64,000 nt of DNA from Pseudohalocynthiibacter aestuariivivens (GTDB lineage Bacteria > Pseudomonadota > Alphaproteobacteria > Rhodobacterales > Rhodobacteraceae). Where the stretch lies: NCBI RefSeq assembly GCF_018457175.1, contig NZ_JAGFNU010000002.1, positions 310,001 to 374,000 on the forward strand, given 5' to 3'. Both the position numbers and the translations under genes were made by a program. The stretch's first letter is position 1. Every line of letters starts with the position of its first letter. Below are positions 47,774-56,990 of this stretch, piece after piece. The notes beneath the pieces are model-generated. The model was given only the letters and a program-made list of their open reading frames with translations. It was not told where the DNA came from and searched no databases.

Positions 47774-49933
47774 ATGCAAGAGCCAGCCATCACCAAAGAC
47801 CTGATCGCCGCACATGGTCTGAAACCGGATGAATACGAGCGGCTTCTAAAAACAATCGGACGAGAACCAAGTTTTACAGAACTTGGTATTTTCTCTGCCA
47901 TGTGGAACGAGCACTGTTCCTACAAGTCATCAAAGAAATGGCTGCGCACCCTGCCTACGACTGGCCCACAAGTTATTTGCGGTCCTGGCGAAAATGCCGG
48001 AATTGTTGATATTGGTGACGGGCAATGCGTGGTGTTCAAAATGGAAAGCCACAACCACCCTTCATATATTGAGCCCTACCAGGGGGCTGCTACCGGAGTT
48101 GGCGGCATTCTGCGTGATGTCTTTACCATGGGCGCAAGACCAATCGCGGCAATGAATTCCCTTTCATTCGGAGAATTATCGCATCCGAAAACACGGCAAC
48201 TGGTGAATGGTGTTGTTGCGGGCATCGGTGGATACGGTAACTGTTTTGGCGTTCCCACGGTTGGGGGTGAAGTGCGTTTTGATGCCGCTTACAATGGCAA
48301 CTGTCTGGTCAACGCCTTTGCTGCAGGCCTCGCTGATACGGATAAGATTTTTTACTCTGCTGCGTCCGGCGTTGGAATGCCGGTTGTTTATCTTGGAGCT
48401 AAAACCGGGCGTGATGGCGTTGGTGGCGCCACAATGGCCTCTGCCGAATTTGATGACACGATTGAGGAAAAGCGCCCAACCGTTCAGGTGGGAGACCCGT
48501 TCACCGAAAAACGCCTGATGGAAGCAACACTGGAACTTATGGCGACGGGAGCCGTGATTTCCATTCAGGACATGGGCGCAGCTGGTCTTACGTGTTCCGC
48601 CGTGGAAATGGGTGACAAAGGCAATCTTGGCGTTCGGCTTGATCTGGAAAAAGTACCAACGCGCGAGCCAAACATGACCGCCTATGAGATGATGTTGTCA
48701 GAATCTCAGGAACGGATGCTGATGGTTCTGAAGCCAGAACTTGAGGCCGAAGCAAAAGCCGTGTTCGACAAATGGGACCTTGATTTTGCGATTGTCGGCG
48801 AAACTATCGCCGAAGACCGGTTTGTCGTGATGCTGAACAACGAAGTCAAAGCAGACCTGCCGCTTAAGGCCCTGTCCGGAACAGCGCCCGAATATGACCG
48901 CCCATGGGTCGAAACGCCGCGCGCAGCCCCGCTGGACGATGTGCCCGAGATTGACCCGATTGACGGGCTTCGCGCGCTGCTCGCTTCGCCAAACTATGCC
49001 GCGAAAAACTGGGTGTTTGAACAGTATGACACAATGGTCATGGCCGACACGATAAAATTGCCGGGGCTTGGCGCAGGTGTAATCCGTGTTCACGGAACCC
49101 GCAAAGCGTTGGCTTTCACCTCTGACGTGACGCCACGCTATGTTATGGCCAATCCGACGGAAGGCGGCAAACAAGCCGTGGCCGAAGCCTACCGTAACCT
49201 GACAGCGGTTGGCGCAAAGCCTTTGGCGACGACGGACAACATGAACTTTGGTAATCCGGAAAAACCGGAAATCATGGGCCAGTTCGTGGGCGCGATTAAA
49301 GGTATTGGTGAAGCAGTCAGCGCACTTGATATGCCGATCGTATCCGGAAACGTCAGCCTCTACAACGAAACGGATGGAACTGGCATCTTGCCGACACCAA
49401 CGATCGGTGCCGTGGGCCTGATTGATGATATTGATCACATCATCGCAGGCGAAGCGCGGGAAGGTCACGTTGCGCTGCTTGTTGGCAAAACCAAAGGCCA
49501 CCTTGGACAATCCGCACTGCTTGCCGAGGTCTTCCACCGCAAAGACGGAGACGCACCGCACGTTGATCTGGATGCCGAGAAACGTAACGGTGATTTCATC
49601 CGCGACAATCGCCATTACATCAAAGCTTGCACTGACCTTTCCGATGGCGGCCTGATTGTTGCAGCCTTTGAAATAGCCGAGACGGCAGGCGTTGGTGTTT
49701 CTCTGGATGCTGCTGATACGGCAAAGTTGTTTGGTGAAGATCAGGCGCGCTATCTGGTTGCCTGCAACTTTGATCAGGCCGAAGCATTGATCACCGAAGC
49801 AGGAAAAACAGGCGTACACGTAGAGGCCGTTGGCCGGTTTGGTGGCCACAATGTCTCTATTGACGGCACCTCTGCGCCGCTTTCAGAATTGTCAGGAATT
49901 TATCGGTCTGCTTTCGCAAGCGCAGTCGCCTGA
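47774..49933 (+). CDS. purL: phosphoribosylformylglycinamidine synthase, PurL subunit
   Basis: This 719-residue protein is the ATP-dependent synthetase of step four of purine synthesis, in the small form that works with PurQ and PurS (not in this window). Motifs: [15 protein letters not shown] (about 38-52), [49 protein letters not shown] and [26 protein letters not shown] is ten bases before the ATG. A 56-codon ORF extension upstream overlaps the terminator and is discounted. Confidence 0.96.
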   Translation: MQEPAITKDLIAAHGLKPDEYERLLKTIGREPSFTELGIFSAMWNEHCSYKSSKKWLRTLPTTGPQVICGPGENAGIVDIGDGQCVVFKMESHNHPSYIEPYQGAATGVGGILRDVFTMGARPIAAMNSLSFGELSHPKTRQLVNGVVAGIGGYGNCFGVPTVGGEVRFDAAYNGNCLVNAFAAGLADTDKIFYSAASGVGMPVVYLGAKTGRDGVGGATMASAEFDDTIEEKRPTVQVGDPFTEKRLMEATLELMATGAVISIQDMGAAGLTCSAVEMGDKGNLGVRLDLEKVPTREPNMTAYEMMLSESQERMLMVLKPELEAEAKAVFDKWDLDFAIVGETIAEDRFVVMLNNEVKADLPLKALSGTAPEYDRPWVETPRAAPLDDVPEIDPIDGLRALLASPNYAAKNWVFEQYDTMVMADTIKLPGLGAGVIRVHGTRKALAFTSDVTPRYVMANPTEGGKQAVAEAYRNLTAVGAKPLATTDNMNFGNPEKPEIMGQFVGAIKGIGEAVSALDMPIVSGNVSLYNETDGTGILPTPTIGAVGLIDDIDHIIAGEAREGHVALLVGKTKGHLGQSALLAEVFHRKDGDAPHVDLDAEKRNGDFIRDNRHYIKACTDLSDGGLIVAAFEIAETAGVGVSLDAADTAKLFGEDQARYLVACNFDQAEALITEAGKTGVHVEAVGRFGGHNVSIDGTSAPLSELSGIYRSAFASAVA

Positions 49934-49992
49934 CCTTGCAAGGGCGCGATTGCATCTCTACATCTTGAGGCAGAACACAAAGGACACGACAC

Positions 49993-50235
49993 ATGGCCAT
50001 GCAAGCTCAGGAAATCGAAGACCTGATACGCGTTAGCTTTCCAGACGCCAAGATCACAATCACTGATCTTGCCGGCGACGGGAATCACTATGCCGCCGAG
50101 GTTATCGACGAAAGCTTCCGTGGCCAAAACCGCGTGCAGCAGCAACGCGCTGTCTATGCAGCGCTGAAGGGTAAAATGGATGGGGCGAATGGCGAGTTGC
50201 ATGCACTTGCGCTGACGACGAAAGCGCCAGAGTGA
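49993..50235 (+). CDS. BolA-family protein
   Basis: The 80-residue BolA fold has IEDLIRVSFPDAKITITDL, the DGNHYAAEVI loop and FRGQNRVQQQRAVYAAL (conserved RxxxHrxVY-type helix, Gln in place of His). BolA proteins bind a [2Fe-2S] cluster with monothiol glutaredoxins; a Grx4-like gene lies three genes downstream in the same direction. It overlaps the next gene by four bases. Confidence 0.92.
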   Translation: MAMQAQEIEDLIRVSFPDAKITITDLAGDGNHYAAEVIDESFRGQNRVQQQRAVYAALKGKMDGANGELHALALTTKAPE

Positions 50236-50480
50236 GTACCTTTTGGATCATATTCCTTGGACTTGGAGCAGCCGTAGTTGCGACGTTTATCTACGCACTC
50301 ACACGACCTAAATCAGGATTGGCGCGGCGCGGAACAAAGTCCGGTCAAGGTGATATTATCGCAGAAGGCGGGGGTTCTGCTACCTTCGAAGGTGGACAAC
50401 AACACATCACACATGTGACCCGCGATCCGCAAAAATACGCAGAGGCGTTTGCTCCTAAGACACCAAGGACTAAGAAATGA
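50232..50480 (+). CDS. hypothetical small membrane protein between bolA and grxD (first)
   Basis: The start is GTG overlapping the bolA stop (GTGA). The 82 residues have one N-terminal helix (FWIIFLGLGAAVVATFIYAL, 4-23) and a soluble Gly-rich tail. Not a recognised family. Overlap on both sides (four bases each) suggests co-translation with bolA and the next gene. Confidence 0.7.
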   Translation: MSTFWIIFLGLGAAVVATFIYALTRPKSGLARRGTKSGQGDIIAEGGGSATFEGGQQHITHVTRDPQKYAEAFAPKTPRTKK

Positions 50481-50707
50481 GTTGGGGTTGGTTCTTTATT
50501 GTTCTGATCCTGATGGTTGCAGCGGCAGCGCTCTACGAAATCTGGGCAAAACGGGGAATCTACCGCCCCCTGTCCCGCCACCACGTAGACACACCGCCTG
50601 CTAGCAAACGACTTGGAACAGGATCTGTTGATCTGAGCATTGCAGAACCTATCTCGAAAGATGATGACACGCACAAAAACCCAAAAAACCGCCGTAATCG
50701 CAATTAG
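50477..50707 (+). CDS. hypothetical small membrane protein between bolA and grxD (second)
   Basis: The 76-residue protein has one helix (WFFIVLILMVAAAALYEIW, about 5-23) and a basic, Asn/Lys/Arg-rich tail (KNPKNRRNRN). It overlaps the preceding gene by four bases. Not recognised. grxD follows after 45 bp. Confidence 0.65.
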   Translation: MSWGWFFIVLILMVAAAALYEIWAKRGIYRPLSRHHVDTPPASKRLGTGSVDLSIAEPISKDDDTHKNPKNRRNRN

Positions 50708-50752
50708 GGCGCGACTTACACACCAAACACCCCGACGACATCGGAGAAGAAC

Positions 50753-51115
50753 ATGACAGACACAAACACGCAAATCAAAGAAACCGTTACAGATAACGAA
50801 GTTGTCCTTTTCATGAAGGGCACAAAATCAATGCCGCAATGCGGGTTCTCAAGCCGCGTTGCGGGCGTTCTGAATTTCATGGGTGTTGAGTTTGCCGATG
50901 TGAATGTTCTGGCAGACGAAGCGCTCCGCCAGGGTATCAAGGATTATTCTGACTGGCCGACCGTTCCGCAGCTCTATGTTAAGGGCGAATTCGTCGGCGG
51001 TTGCGACATCGTGACAGAAATGACCCTGTCGGGCGAATTGGACGCGCTTTTCGCTAAAGAAGGTATCACCTTCAACAAGGAAGCGGCAGAAAAGATCCGC
51101 GAAGCCAACGCCTGA
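50753..51115 (+). CDS. grxD: monothiol glutaredoxin (Grx4/GrxD family)
   Basis: The 120-residue protein has the CGFS active site (Cys30), the WPTVPQLYVKGEFVGGCDIV segment (cis-Pro and GG) and a conserved C-terminal helix. Such proteins carry a [2Fe-2S] cluster in a dimer or with BolA, and move it to targets. GGAGAA precedes the ATG. Confidence 0.95.
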   Translation: MTDTNTQIKETVTDNEVVLFMKGTKSMPQCGFSSRVAGVLNFMGVEFADVNVLADEALRQGIKDYSDWPTVPQLYVKGEFVGGCDIVTEMTLSGELDALFAKEGITFNKEAAEKIREANA

Positions 51116-51140
51116 TTGCGCAAAAATCTGAAAAGAACAA

Positions 51141-51165
51141 AGCCCGCCTTCCCGGCGGGCTTTTC
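51141..51165 (+). terminator. terminator of grxD
   Basis: AGCCCGCC, loop TTCCC, GGCGGGCT, followed by TTTTC, 25 bp past the stop. No 6S-RNA-like sequence fits in the 56 bases between this and zapA. Confidence 0.85.
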
Positions 51166-51221
51166 TATTGGATCATTCCCGCTTTGTCGCAGGCAACGCG
51201 TTCAGAGCAATCAACGGAAGA

Positions 51222-51614
51222 TCAGCCAACTCTTTCCTCTGCCTGTTCAGCAAGCGCTTCTGCACGCGCAGCAATTTCTGCGAGCGTATCCACTACGTTG
51301 GGCGGAATAACCGCAACCTCTACTCGTTCGGGTTCTGGTTCAGGTCTATTGCGCAGTTCCTCAAGCAAGATATCCTGGGTTTCCAGTTTTTCTTTCAGGC
51401 TTCTGAGCTGTTCTTCAACACCTGCTGTTTTGTCAGCGAGCATAAGCCCCGCCATCAATAGCATACGGGATTCTGGCAACCGGCCAATCTGATCGGTCAA
51501 AACCGATGCTTCAGTATCCAAAAGCTTGGCTGCCGATTGAAGGAAATGCTCTTCGCCTTCCTGACAGGCCACCTCAAAATTACGACCCCCAATGGAAACA
51601 TTTACATCTGGCAT
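51222..51614 (-). CDS. zapA: cell division protein ZapA
   Basis: The 130-residue protein has an N-terminal ZapA domain (VNVSIGGRNFEVACQEGEE) and a coiled coil (about 65-95), and a longer C-terminal tail (EPEPERVEVAVIPPN) than E. coli ZapA. ZapA bundles FtsZ. It overlaps the upstream coiled-coil gene by one base (TAATG). Confidence 0.88.
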   Translation of the reverse strand: MPDVNVSIGGRNFEVACQEGEEHFLQSAAKLLDTEASVLTDQIGRLPESRMLLMAGLMLADKTAGVEEQLRSLKEKLETQDILLEELRNRPEPEPERVEVAVIPPNVVDTLAEIAARAEALAEQAEERVG

Positions 51615-52096
51615 TACGCGTCCTCCCCGACAAAGGGTTTCAACTCGTTCAGAACTGCATCCATTTCTGCGCGGTCGCTGCTTTGTGTCGCGCGCAGCGC
51701 CTCAAGCTCGGCCATCATAGCTTTGTTGATGAGATGCGAATCCCCGACACCTTCCTGATTTGCGTCACGAAGCTTTTGGTTTGACTCACGCATCTGGGCG
51801 TTTGCCTGCTTCATTTGCTGCAAACCGGTGGTTTGGGCGGCGAGCTCTTCTGTTAACTGACTGTTGCTCGTCTCAAGCTCTGCAATCTTGGCTTCCAGCT
51901 TTTCATGTACTGTACGCAACCGTTCCTGCAATTGGGCATTCGCTGTTTTTTCAGCCTCAAGCTCTTCACTCAGACGTGCCACTTCTTCGGTGTCATCTGT
52001 CGTGCCAGGCTCTGACTGGTCAATCGCCTCAACGCTTTGTCCGATCCTGTCCAGCGCCGCAGTGATACGGCGTTCGAGATCTGCTATGTCGCTCAT
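51614..52096 (-). CDS. coiled-coil protein co-expressed with zapA
   Basis: This 160-residue protein is nearly all heptad-like coiled coil (EEVARLSEELEAEKTANAQ onward to about residue 125), without membrane segments. The ATG is used because GGGGA is upstream; the track extension of 17 codons has no site. Always coupled to zapA here; a role in division as a ZapB-like partner is a guess from context. Confidence 0.75.
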   Translation of the reverse strand: MSDIADLERRITAALDRIGQSVEAIDQSEPGTTDDTEEVARLSEELEAEKTANAQLQERLRTVHEKLEAKIAELETSNSQLTEELAAQTTGLQQMKQANAQMRESNQKLRDANQEGVGDSHLINKAMMAELEALRATQSSDRAEMDAVLNELKPFVGEDA

Positions 52097-52316
52097 ACTG
52101 CCAATCCCCTTTTTATTCTTTGTGCCGTTTGTACGAAACGGATGCAACCGGGATGGCTCCCGAATCGCACATGCGGCCTGTCTGATTAGATTTTAGCCAA
52201 GGAAGTTGTGAATTTCGCCCCTAAATCACCCTTAGCCGTAGTTGCCTAGCTTGAACTTCGTGGGAACACTGCTAAGAAACGAGCGCAATCTCGCTCTAGC
52301 CAAAGGATAGCGCACC

Positions 52317-54332
52317 GTGGATATCTCCGCCCTTCGCGACAAACACCCTTCTCATTGGATGAAAGCTGCCGCAATCCGCGCGCTGACATTGGACGCCATT
52401 GCCGCCGCCAACTCGGGCCATTCAGGAATGCCGATGGGCATGGCCGACGTGGCCACTGTTCTGTTTGAAAAGCATCTGAAGTTCGACGCATCCGCGCCAA
52501 ACTGGCCCGACCGTGACAGGTTCATCCTGTCAGCAGGGCATGGTTCGATGCTGCTCTATTCGCTGCTGCATCTGACCGGCTATTCCGACATGACGCTGGA
52601 AGAAATCAAAAACTTCCGCCAATGGGGCGCACGCACTGCTGGCCACCCGGAATACGGCCACGCATCAGGTATTGAGACCACAACTGGCCCGTTAGGCCAA
52701 GGCATAACCAACGCCGTTGGATTCGCTATGGCAGAAGAAATCCAGCGCGCGCGTTTCGGCAAGAAAATCGTAGACCACCATACTTATGTCATCGTTGGCG
52801 ACGGTTGTCTGATGGAAGGTGTGAGCCAGGAAGCGATCGGCCTAGCTGGACGACACGAACTTTCTAAGCTGATTGTGCTTTGGGACAATAACAACATCAC
52901 CATCGACGGCACCGTGGACATCGCGGACCGTACAAATCAGCTGAAACGCTTCGCCGCGTCTGGCTGGTCTATCCATGAGTGTGACGGCCATGATCCTGAT
53001 GCGATTGACCGCGCCCTGACCGACGCAAAGAAAACTGGCAAACCTGCCCTGGTTGCCTGCAAGACCCATATCGCACTTGGGTCCGCCGCACAGGACACAT
53101 CAAAAGGGCACGGCGCACTGACCGACCCAAAAGTTGTCGCTGACGCTAAAGCCGCCTATGGCTGGACCGCTGGTACATTTGAAGTCCCCGCAGATATCAA
53201 ATCTCAGTGGGAAACCATCGGCAGCCGCGGCGGTGCAGCACGCGCTGAATGGGAGGCGCGTTTCGCCTCTGTTTCGCAAAATAAGCAAAATGAATTCAAC
53301 CGCGCCTACGCGCTGGATGTGCCGAACAAACTGTCAGCGGCGATCAAAGCGCTCAAAAAGAAGATTTCTGAAGAACAGCCAAAGGTCGCTACGCGGAAAT
53401 CTAGTGAACTGGCCCTGGGCGTGATCAACCCAATCATGGGCGAAACTGTTGGCGGATCGGCCGACCTGACCGGGTCCAACAACACGAAAACCGCCGATCT
53501 TGGGGTTTTCCTTCCTGAAAATCGTGCAGGTCGTTATCTGCACTGGGGAATCCGTGAACATGGGATGGCCTCGGCAATGAACGGGATGGTGCTGCACGGT
53601 GGTATCCGCGCCTACGGCGGCACCTTCATGTGCTTTACAGACTACGCCCGCCCGGCAATGCGTCTGGCTGCGCTGATGAAAATTCCAACCGTTTTTGTTA
53701 TGACCCACGATTCTATCGGTCTTGGCGAAGACGGACCAACCCACCAGCCGGTTGAACATCTGGCAATTTCACGCGCGACACCGAACACCTATGTATTCCG
53801 CCCTGCTGACACCATAGAAACAGCAGAAGCATGGGAAGTCGCAATCAGCACAAAAACAACGCCGTCTGTCCTTGCTCTGTCTCGCCAGAACCTGCCAACC
53901 GTTCGGACAGAGCATAAAACCAAGAACCTGACCTCTCAGGGCGCTTATGTTCTTGCTGATGCCGAGGGTAAGCGTCAGGCGATCATCATGGCGACCGGCT
54001 CTGAGGTGGAAATCGCGTTGAACGCGCGTGACCTGCTACAAGCCGAAGGTATTGGCACCCGCGTCGTCTCTATGCCCTGCATGGAGCTGTTTGAGGCGCA
54101 GGAAGAACGCTATCGCAAACGCGTGCTTCCCGGTGGTCCCGTACGTGTTGCTGTCGAAGCGGGTGTCCAAATGGGCTGGGACAAGTGGCTGACAGGAGAA
54201 CGCGGTAAAAACAACAAAGCCGGATTCGTAGGTATGGACAGTTTCGGCGCTTCCGCCCCTGCAGAGGTGCTGTACGAAAAATTCGGCATCACAGCAGAAG
54301 CCGTGGCCGAAAAAGTTAAGTCACTTCTCTGA
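52317..54332 (+). CDS. tkt: transketolase
   Basis: The 671-residue protein starts with GTG and AAGGA upstream. Thiamine site: [13 protein letters not shown] (about 162-174) with NNITIDG; N-terminal [14 protein letters not shown] (about 30-43); pyrimidine domain [14 protein letters not shown]. It moves two-carbon units in the pentose phosphate and Calvin routes. Divergent from the zapA pair; terminator downstream; the two gap genes follow. Confidence 0.97.
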   Translation: MDISALRDKHPSHWMKAAAIRALTLDAIAAANSGHSGMPMGMADVATVLFEKHLKFDASAPNWPDRDRFILSAGHGSMLLYSLLHLTGYSDMTLEEIKNFRQWGARTAGHPEYGHASGIETTTGPLGQGITNAVGFAMAEEIQRARFGKKIVDHHTYVIVGDGCLMEGVSQEAIGLAGRHELSKLIVLWDNNNITIDGTVDIADRTNQLKRFAASGWSIHECDGHDPDAIDRALTDAKKTGKPALVACKTHIALGSAAQDTSKGHGALTDPKVVADAKAAYGWTAGTFEVPADIKSQWETIGSRGGAARAEWEARFASVSQNKQNEFNRAYALDVPNKLSAAIKALKKKISEEQPKVATRKSSELALGVINPIMGETVGGSADLTGSNNTKTADLGVFLPENRAGRYLHWGIREHGMASAMNGMVLHGGIRAYGGTFMCFTDYARPAMRLAALMKIPTVFVMTHDSIGLGEDGPTHQPVEHLAISRATPNTYVFRPADTIETAEAWEVAISTKTTPSVLALSRQNLPTVRTEHKTKNLTSQGAYVLADAEGKRQAIIMATGSEVEIALNARDLLQAEGIGTRVVSMPCMELFEAQEERYRKRVLPGGPVRVAVEAGVQMGWDKWLTGERGKNNKAGFVGMDSFGASAPAEVLYEKFGITAEAVAEKVKSLL

Positions 54333-54353
54333 CGTTAATCAGTTCAATCGACA

Positions 54354-54390
54354 GTACGGCACGCGCCAAAATCGCGTGCCGTACTTGTTT
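54354..54390 (+). terminator. terminator of tkt
   Basis: GTACGGCACGCG, loop CCAAAAT, CGCGTGCCGTAC, then TTGTTTCT. Perfect 12-bp stem. Confidence 0.88.
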
Positions 54391-54480
54391 CTAGCGAAGT
54401 GAGTCGTTCCGGGGCTGGCGCACTGTTATTTCAGAAACATTCCTTTTTCTCGTCGCGTTTTGGTTCCATTCCATCCGAAG

Positions 54481-54494
54481 CGGTATCGCTAACA
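54481..54494. promoter_or_regulatory. palindromic operator half-site cluster upstream of gap, copy 1
   Basis: CGGTATCGCTAACA, ending in the same CGCTAACA as copy 2, 31 bp away (three helical turns). Imperfect version of the palindrome TGTTA-GCGC-TAACA. Confidence 0.5.
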
Positions 54495-54511
54495 GGAGAC
54501 CCATCCGCATA

Positions 54512-54525
54512 GGTTTGCGCTAACA
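54512..54525. promoter_or_regulatory. palindromic operator upstream of gap, copy 2
   Basis: GGTTTGCGCTAACA, a 12-of-14 match to TGTTA-GCGC-TAACA. The central CG and inverted half-sites are typical of LacI-family operators. It lies 112 bp upstream of the first gap start. Confidence 0.55.
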
Positions 54526-54637
54526 GTCTGTTACACAACGGATTTTCCCTTGGCGCGCCTCTTTCGCGCGTCTATATCAGACGCAACTTCTGGCCCGCGC
54601 ACCAATGTTTTGCGCGACTGAATAAGGAGAGCGTGCT

Positions 54638-55636
54638 TTGACTGTCACCGTAGGTATCAATGGATTTGGCCGGATTGGCCGTTCAACCCTGGCTCATATT
54701 GCCGAAAGCGCGCGCAACGATGTTCAGGTTGTCAAAGTGAATGCCACCGGCCCGCTTGAAACTGCGGCGCACCTGATGCGCTACGACTCTGTACATGGGC
54801 GCTTTCCAAACGAGATTAAAACCGACGAAGGCATGCTTGATGTTGGGCGTGGCCCAATCAAGATGTTTTCCACCTATGATCTGAACGAGCTTGACTGGAC
54901 GGGTGTCGATGTTGTGCTGGAATGCACAGGCAACTTTAACGATGGTAAAAAATCGGCCGCACATATCGAGCGCGGCGCCAAGAAAGTCCTGATCTCGGCC
55001 CCTGCTAAAAATGTCGATAAAACCGTTGTCTTTGGCGTAAACCACCGTGATCTGCTTGCCGAACACACCATAGTTTCAAATGGATCCTGCACAACGAACT
55101 GTCTCGCACCATTGGCTAAGGTACTGCATGAAGCGATCGGTATCGAACGCGGTATCATGACCACAATCCACAGCTATACCGGTGATCAACCCACGCTGGA
55201 CCGACGCCACAAAGACCTTTATCGCGCACGCGCTGCTGCGATGGCAATAATTCCGACATCAACTGGTGCAGCCGCTGCACTTGGCGAGGTCCTGCCAGCC
55301 CTGAAAGGTAAGCTTGACGGGACAGCAATGCGGGTGCCGACACCGAATGTATCCGCCGTTGATCTGACCTTTGAGGCAAGCAAAGACGTCACCGTTGACG
55401 ATGTGAACGAAGTCATGCGTGAAGCTGCGGAGGGTCATATGCGATCTGTCCTGTCATATGATCCGGAACCCAAGGTCTCTATTGACTTCAACCACACTCC
55501 CCATTCCTGTATCTTCGCACCGGAACAAACCAAAGTGATCGGTGGGCGCACCGTTCGTGTTTTGGCTTGGTACGATAATGAATGGGGCTTTTCTGTCCGC
55601 ATGGCAGACGTAGCAGCGGCAATGGGGCGCCTCTAA
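54638..55636 (+). CDS. glyceraldehyde-3-phosphate dehydrogenase, paralogue 1 (Asp-to-Ala at the cofactor site)
   Basis: This 332-residue protein is type I GAPDH: VGINGFGRIGR at the start, catalytic Cys in SNGSCTTNCLAP (about 152), and WYDNEWGF at the end. AAGGAGAG precedes the ATG. The position where NAD-specific enzymes have Asp after Asn (VNA, N35-A36) is Ala here, and the LDRRHKDL segment carries two Arg where others have Leu-Pro or Thr-Met. Both changes point towards use of NADP(H), but this needs testing. Forms a unit with a microprotein and the second gap gene. Confidence 0.93.
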   Translation: MTVTVGINGFGRIGRSTLAHIAESARNDVQVVKVNATGPLETAAHLMRYDSVHGRFPNEIKTDEGMLDVGRGPIKMFSTYDLNELDWTGVDVVLECTGNFNDGKKSAAHIERGAKKVLISAPAKNVDKTVVFGVNHRDLLAEHTIVSNGSCTTNCLAPLAKVLHEAIGIERGIMTTIHSYTGDQPTLDRRHKDLYRARAAAMAIIPTSTGAAAALGEVLPALKGKLDGTAMRVPTPNVSAVDLTFEASKDVTVDDVNEVMREAAEGHMRSVLSYDPEPKVSIDFNHTPHSCIFAPEQTKVIGGRTVRVLAWYDNEWGFSVRMADVAAAMGRL

Positions 55637-55670
55637 AAAGAGGAGACGGGGGCAATATCTGTCTCCAAAA

Positions 55671-55820
55671 ATGCCTATGACTAATTCTATAGCCTTGGTT
55701 TTGGGTTTCCTGATAATCGCGCTTTTTGTCGTTGATTACTTTTTCCTCCATTGGGGCATCCCGCTTTTTGTCGGCAAAAAATTCGCTGAACTTTCTGAAT
55801 TTGTAGCATTCTGGCGATAA
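55671..55820 (+). CDS. 49-residue membrane microprotein between the two gap genes
   Basis: The ORF (ATG at 55671, or the third-codon ATG at 55677) encodes a peptide with one membrane helix (SIALVLGFLIIALFVVDYFF, residues 6-25) and a C-terminal amphipathic part (GKKFAELSEFVAFWR). I recall a similar short protein at the same spot in other Rhodobacteraceae, which argues for coding. No good ribosome binding site is visible; the gap stop is 34 bases upstream and hairpins lie between. Function unknown. Confidence 0.68.
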   Translation: MPMTNSIALVLGFLIIALFVVDYFFLHWGIPLFVGKKFAELSEFVAFWR

Positions 55821-55860
55821 GCCGCTCATTTTGCGGTTGACCTTCTGAATTAAATACACA

Positions 55861-55874
55861 TGTTAGCGATAACA
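55861..55874. promoter_or_regulatory. palindromic operator upstream of the second gap gene
   Basis: TGTTAGCGATAACA, a 13-of-14 match to TGTTA-GCGC-TAACA, 52 bp before the gap ATG. It matches the two copies upstream of the first gap gene, so one regulator probably controls both. Confidence 0.65.
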
Positions 55875-55925
55875 TTTTCAGGTAGCGCACGGAACTGCGA
55901 TGCCAACAAGAAAAGGGATCGCGTC

Positions 55926-56927
55926 ATGTCAGTTAAAGTAGCAATCAATGGTTTTGGGCGAATTGGCCGGAACATTCTTCGCGCAATTGTTGAATCCGGC
56001 CGTACTGACATCGAAGTTGTCGCAATCAATGACCTTGGACCGGTCGAAACCAATGCACATCTTTTACAGTACGACTCGGTCCACGGCCGTTTCCCAGTCA
56101 AAGTTAAAACAACAGACGGCTCCATTGACGTTGGATATGGCCCAATCAAAGTCACAGCGTTGCGAAACCCGGCAGACTTGCCTTGGGGGCATATTGATAT
56201 CGTTCTGGAATGCACAGGCCTATTTAGCGACAAAGACGATGCGGTGGTCCATCTCAAGAATGGCGCAAGCCGGGTGCTGGTATCCACCACATCAAAGGGT
56301 TCCGATAAAACAATCGTTTATGGCGTGAATCACAACACCCTGAACGGCGATGACGAGATCGTATCAAACGCGTCCTGCACCACGAACTGCCTTGCTCCAG
56401 TCGCGAAAGTTCTTCACGAAGCCTTTGGTATCAAACGCGGGTTCATGACAACGGTGCACAGCTATACCGGTGACCAACCCGTTCTGGATACGATGCACCG
56501 CGATCTTTATCGTGCGCGCGCGGCCGGGCTTTCAATGATACCAACGACCACGGGGGCTGCACGCGCGGTCGGGTTGGTCCTGCCCGAACTCGACGGAAAA
56601 CTTGATGGCGTCGCAATCCGTGTGCCGACACCAAATGTGTCCGCAGTAGACTTTACCTTTGATGCGGGACGAGACGTGACACCCGATCAAATCAATGAAG
56701 CGATGCGCAATGCCGCTGCAGGGCCGCTCAAGGGTGTGTTGGATATTACCGATCACAAGCTTGTATCAATGGATTTTAACCATAACGCGCACTCATCTAT
56801 TTTTGCGACAGATCAAACCCGGGTTTTGGACGGCAATATGGTGCGCGTTCTCGCGTGGTACGACAATGAATGGGGCTTTTCCAACCGTATGGCAGACACT
56901 GCTGTTGAGATGGGAAAATATCTCTAA
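55926..56927 (+). CDS. gap: glyceraldehyde-3-phosphate dehydrogenase, paralogue 2
   Basis: The 333-residue type I GAPDH has VAINGFGRIGR, AINDLGPVET (N35-D36, the usual NAD-type Asp), catalytic Cys in SNASCTTNCLAP and WYDNEWGF. AAGGGA is before the chosen ATG; the 22-codon extension would overlap the palindromic operator. It shares clear but not close identity with paralogue 1. It converges with coaD. Confidence 0.95.
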   Translation: MSVKVAINGFGRIGRNILRAIVESGRTDIEVVAINDLGPVETNAHLLQYDSVHGRFPVKVKTTDGSIDVGYGPIKVTALRNPADLPWGHIDIVLECTGLFSDKDDAVVHLKNGASRVLVSTTSKGSDKTIVYGVNHNTLNGDDEIVSNASCTTNCLAPVAKVLHEAFGIKRGFMTTVHSYTGDQPVLDTMHRDLYRARAAGLSMIPTTTGAARAVGLVLPELDGKLDGVAIRVPTPNVSAVDFTFDAGRDVTPDQINEAMRNAAAGPLKGVLDITDHKLVSMDFNHNAHSSIFATDQTRVLDGNMVRVLAWYDNEWGFSNRMADTAVEMGKYL

Positions 56928-56990
56928 CCTGAAAAGCATCCTACAAAATGGAACGATATTTCCACTTTTCCTTTTCAAAACAGTATTCTG

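Noticed and set aside
48698-49849. 383-residue minus-strand ORF within purL
   Set aside because: A shadow of the purL reading frame with biased, unrecognisable composition.
51116-51221. 6S RNA gene, often downstream of zapA
   Set aside because: Only 106 bases lie between grxD and zapA, and they contain the grxD terminator; there is no room for a 6S RNA.
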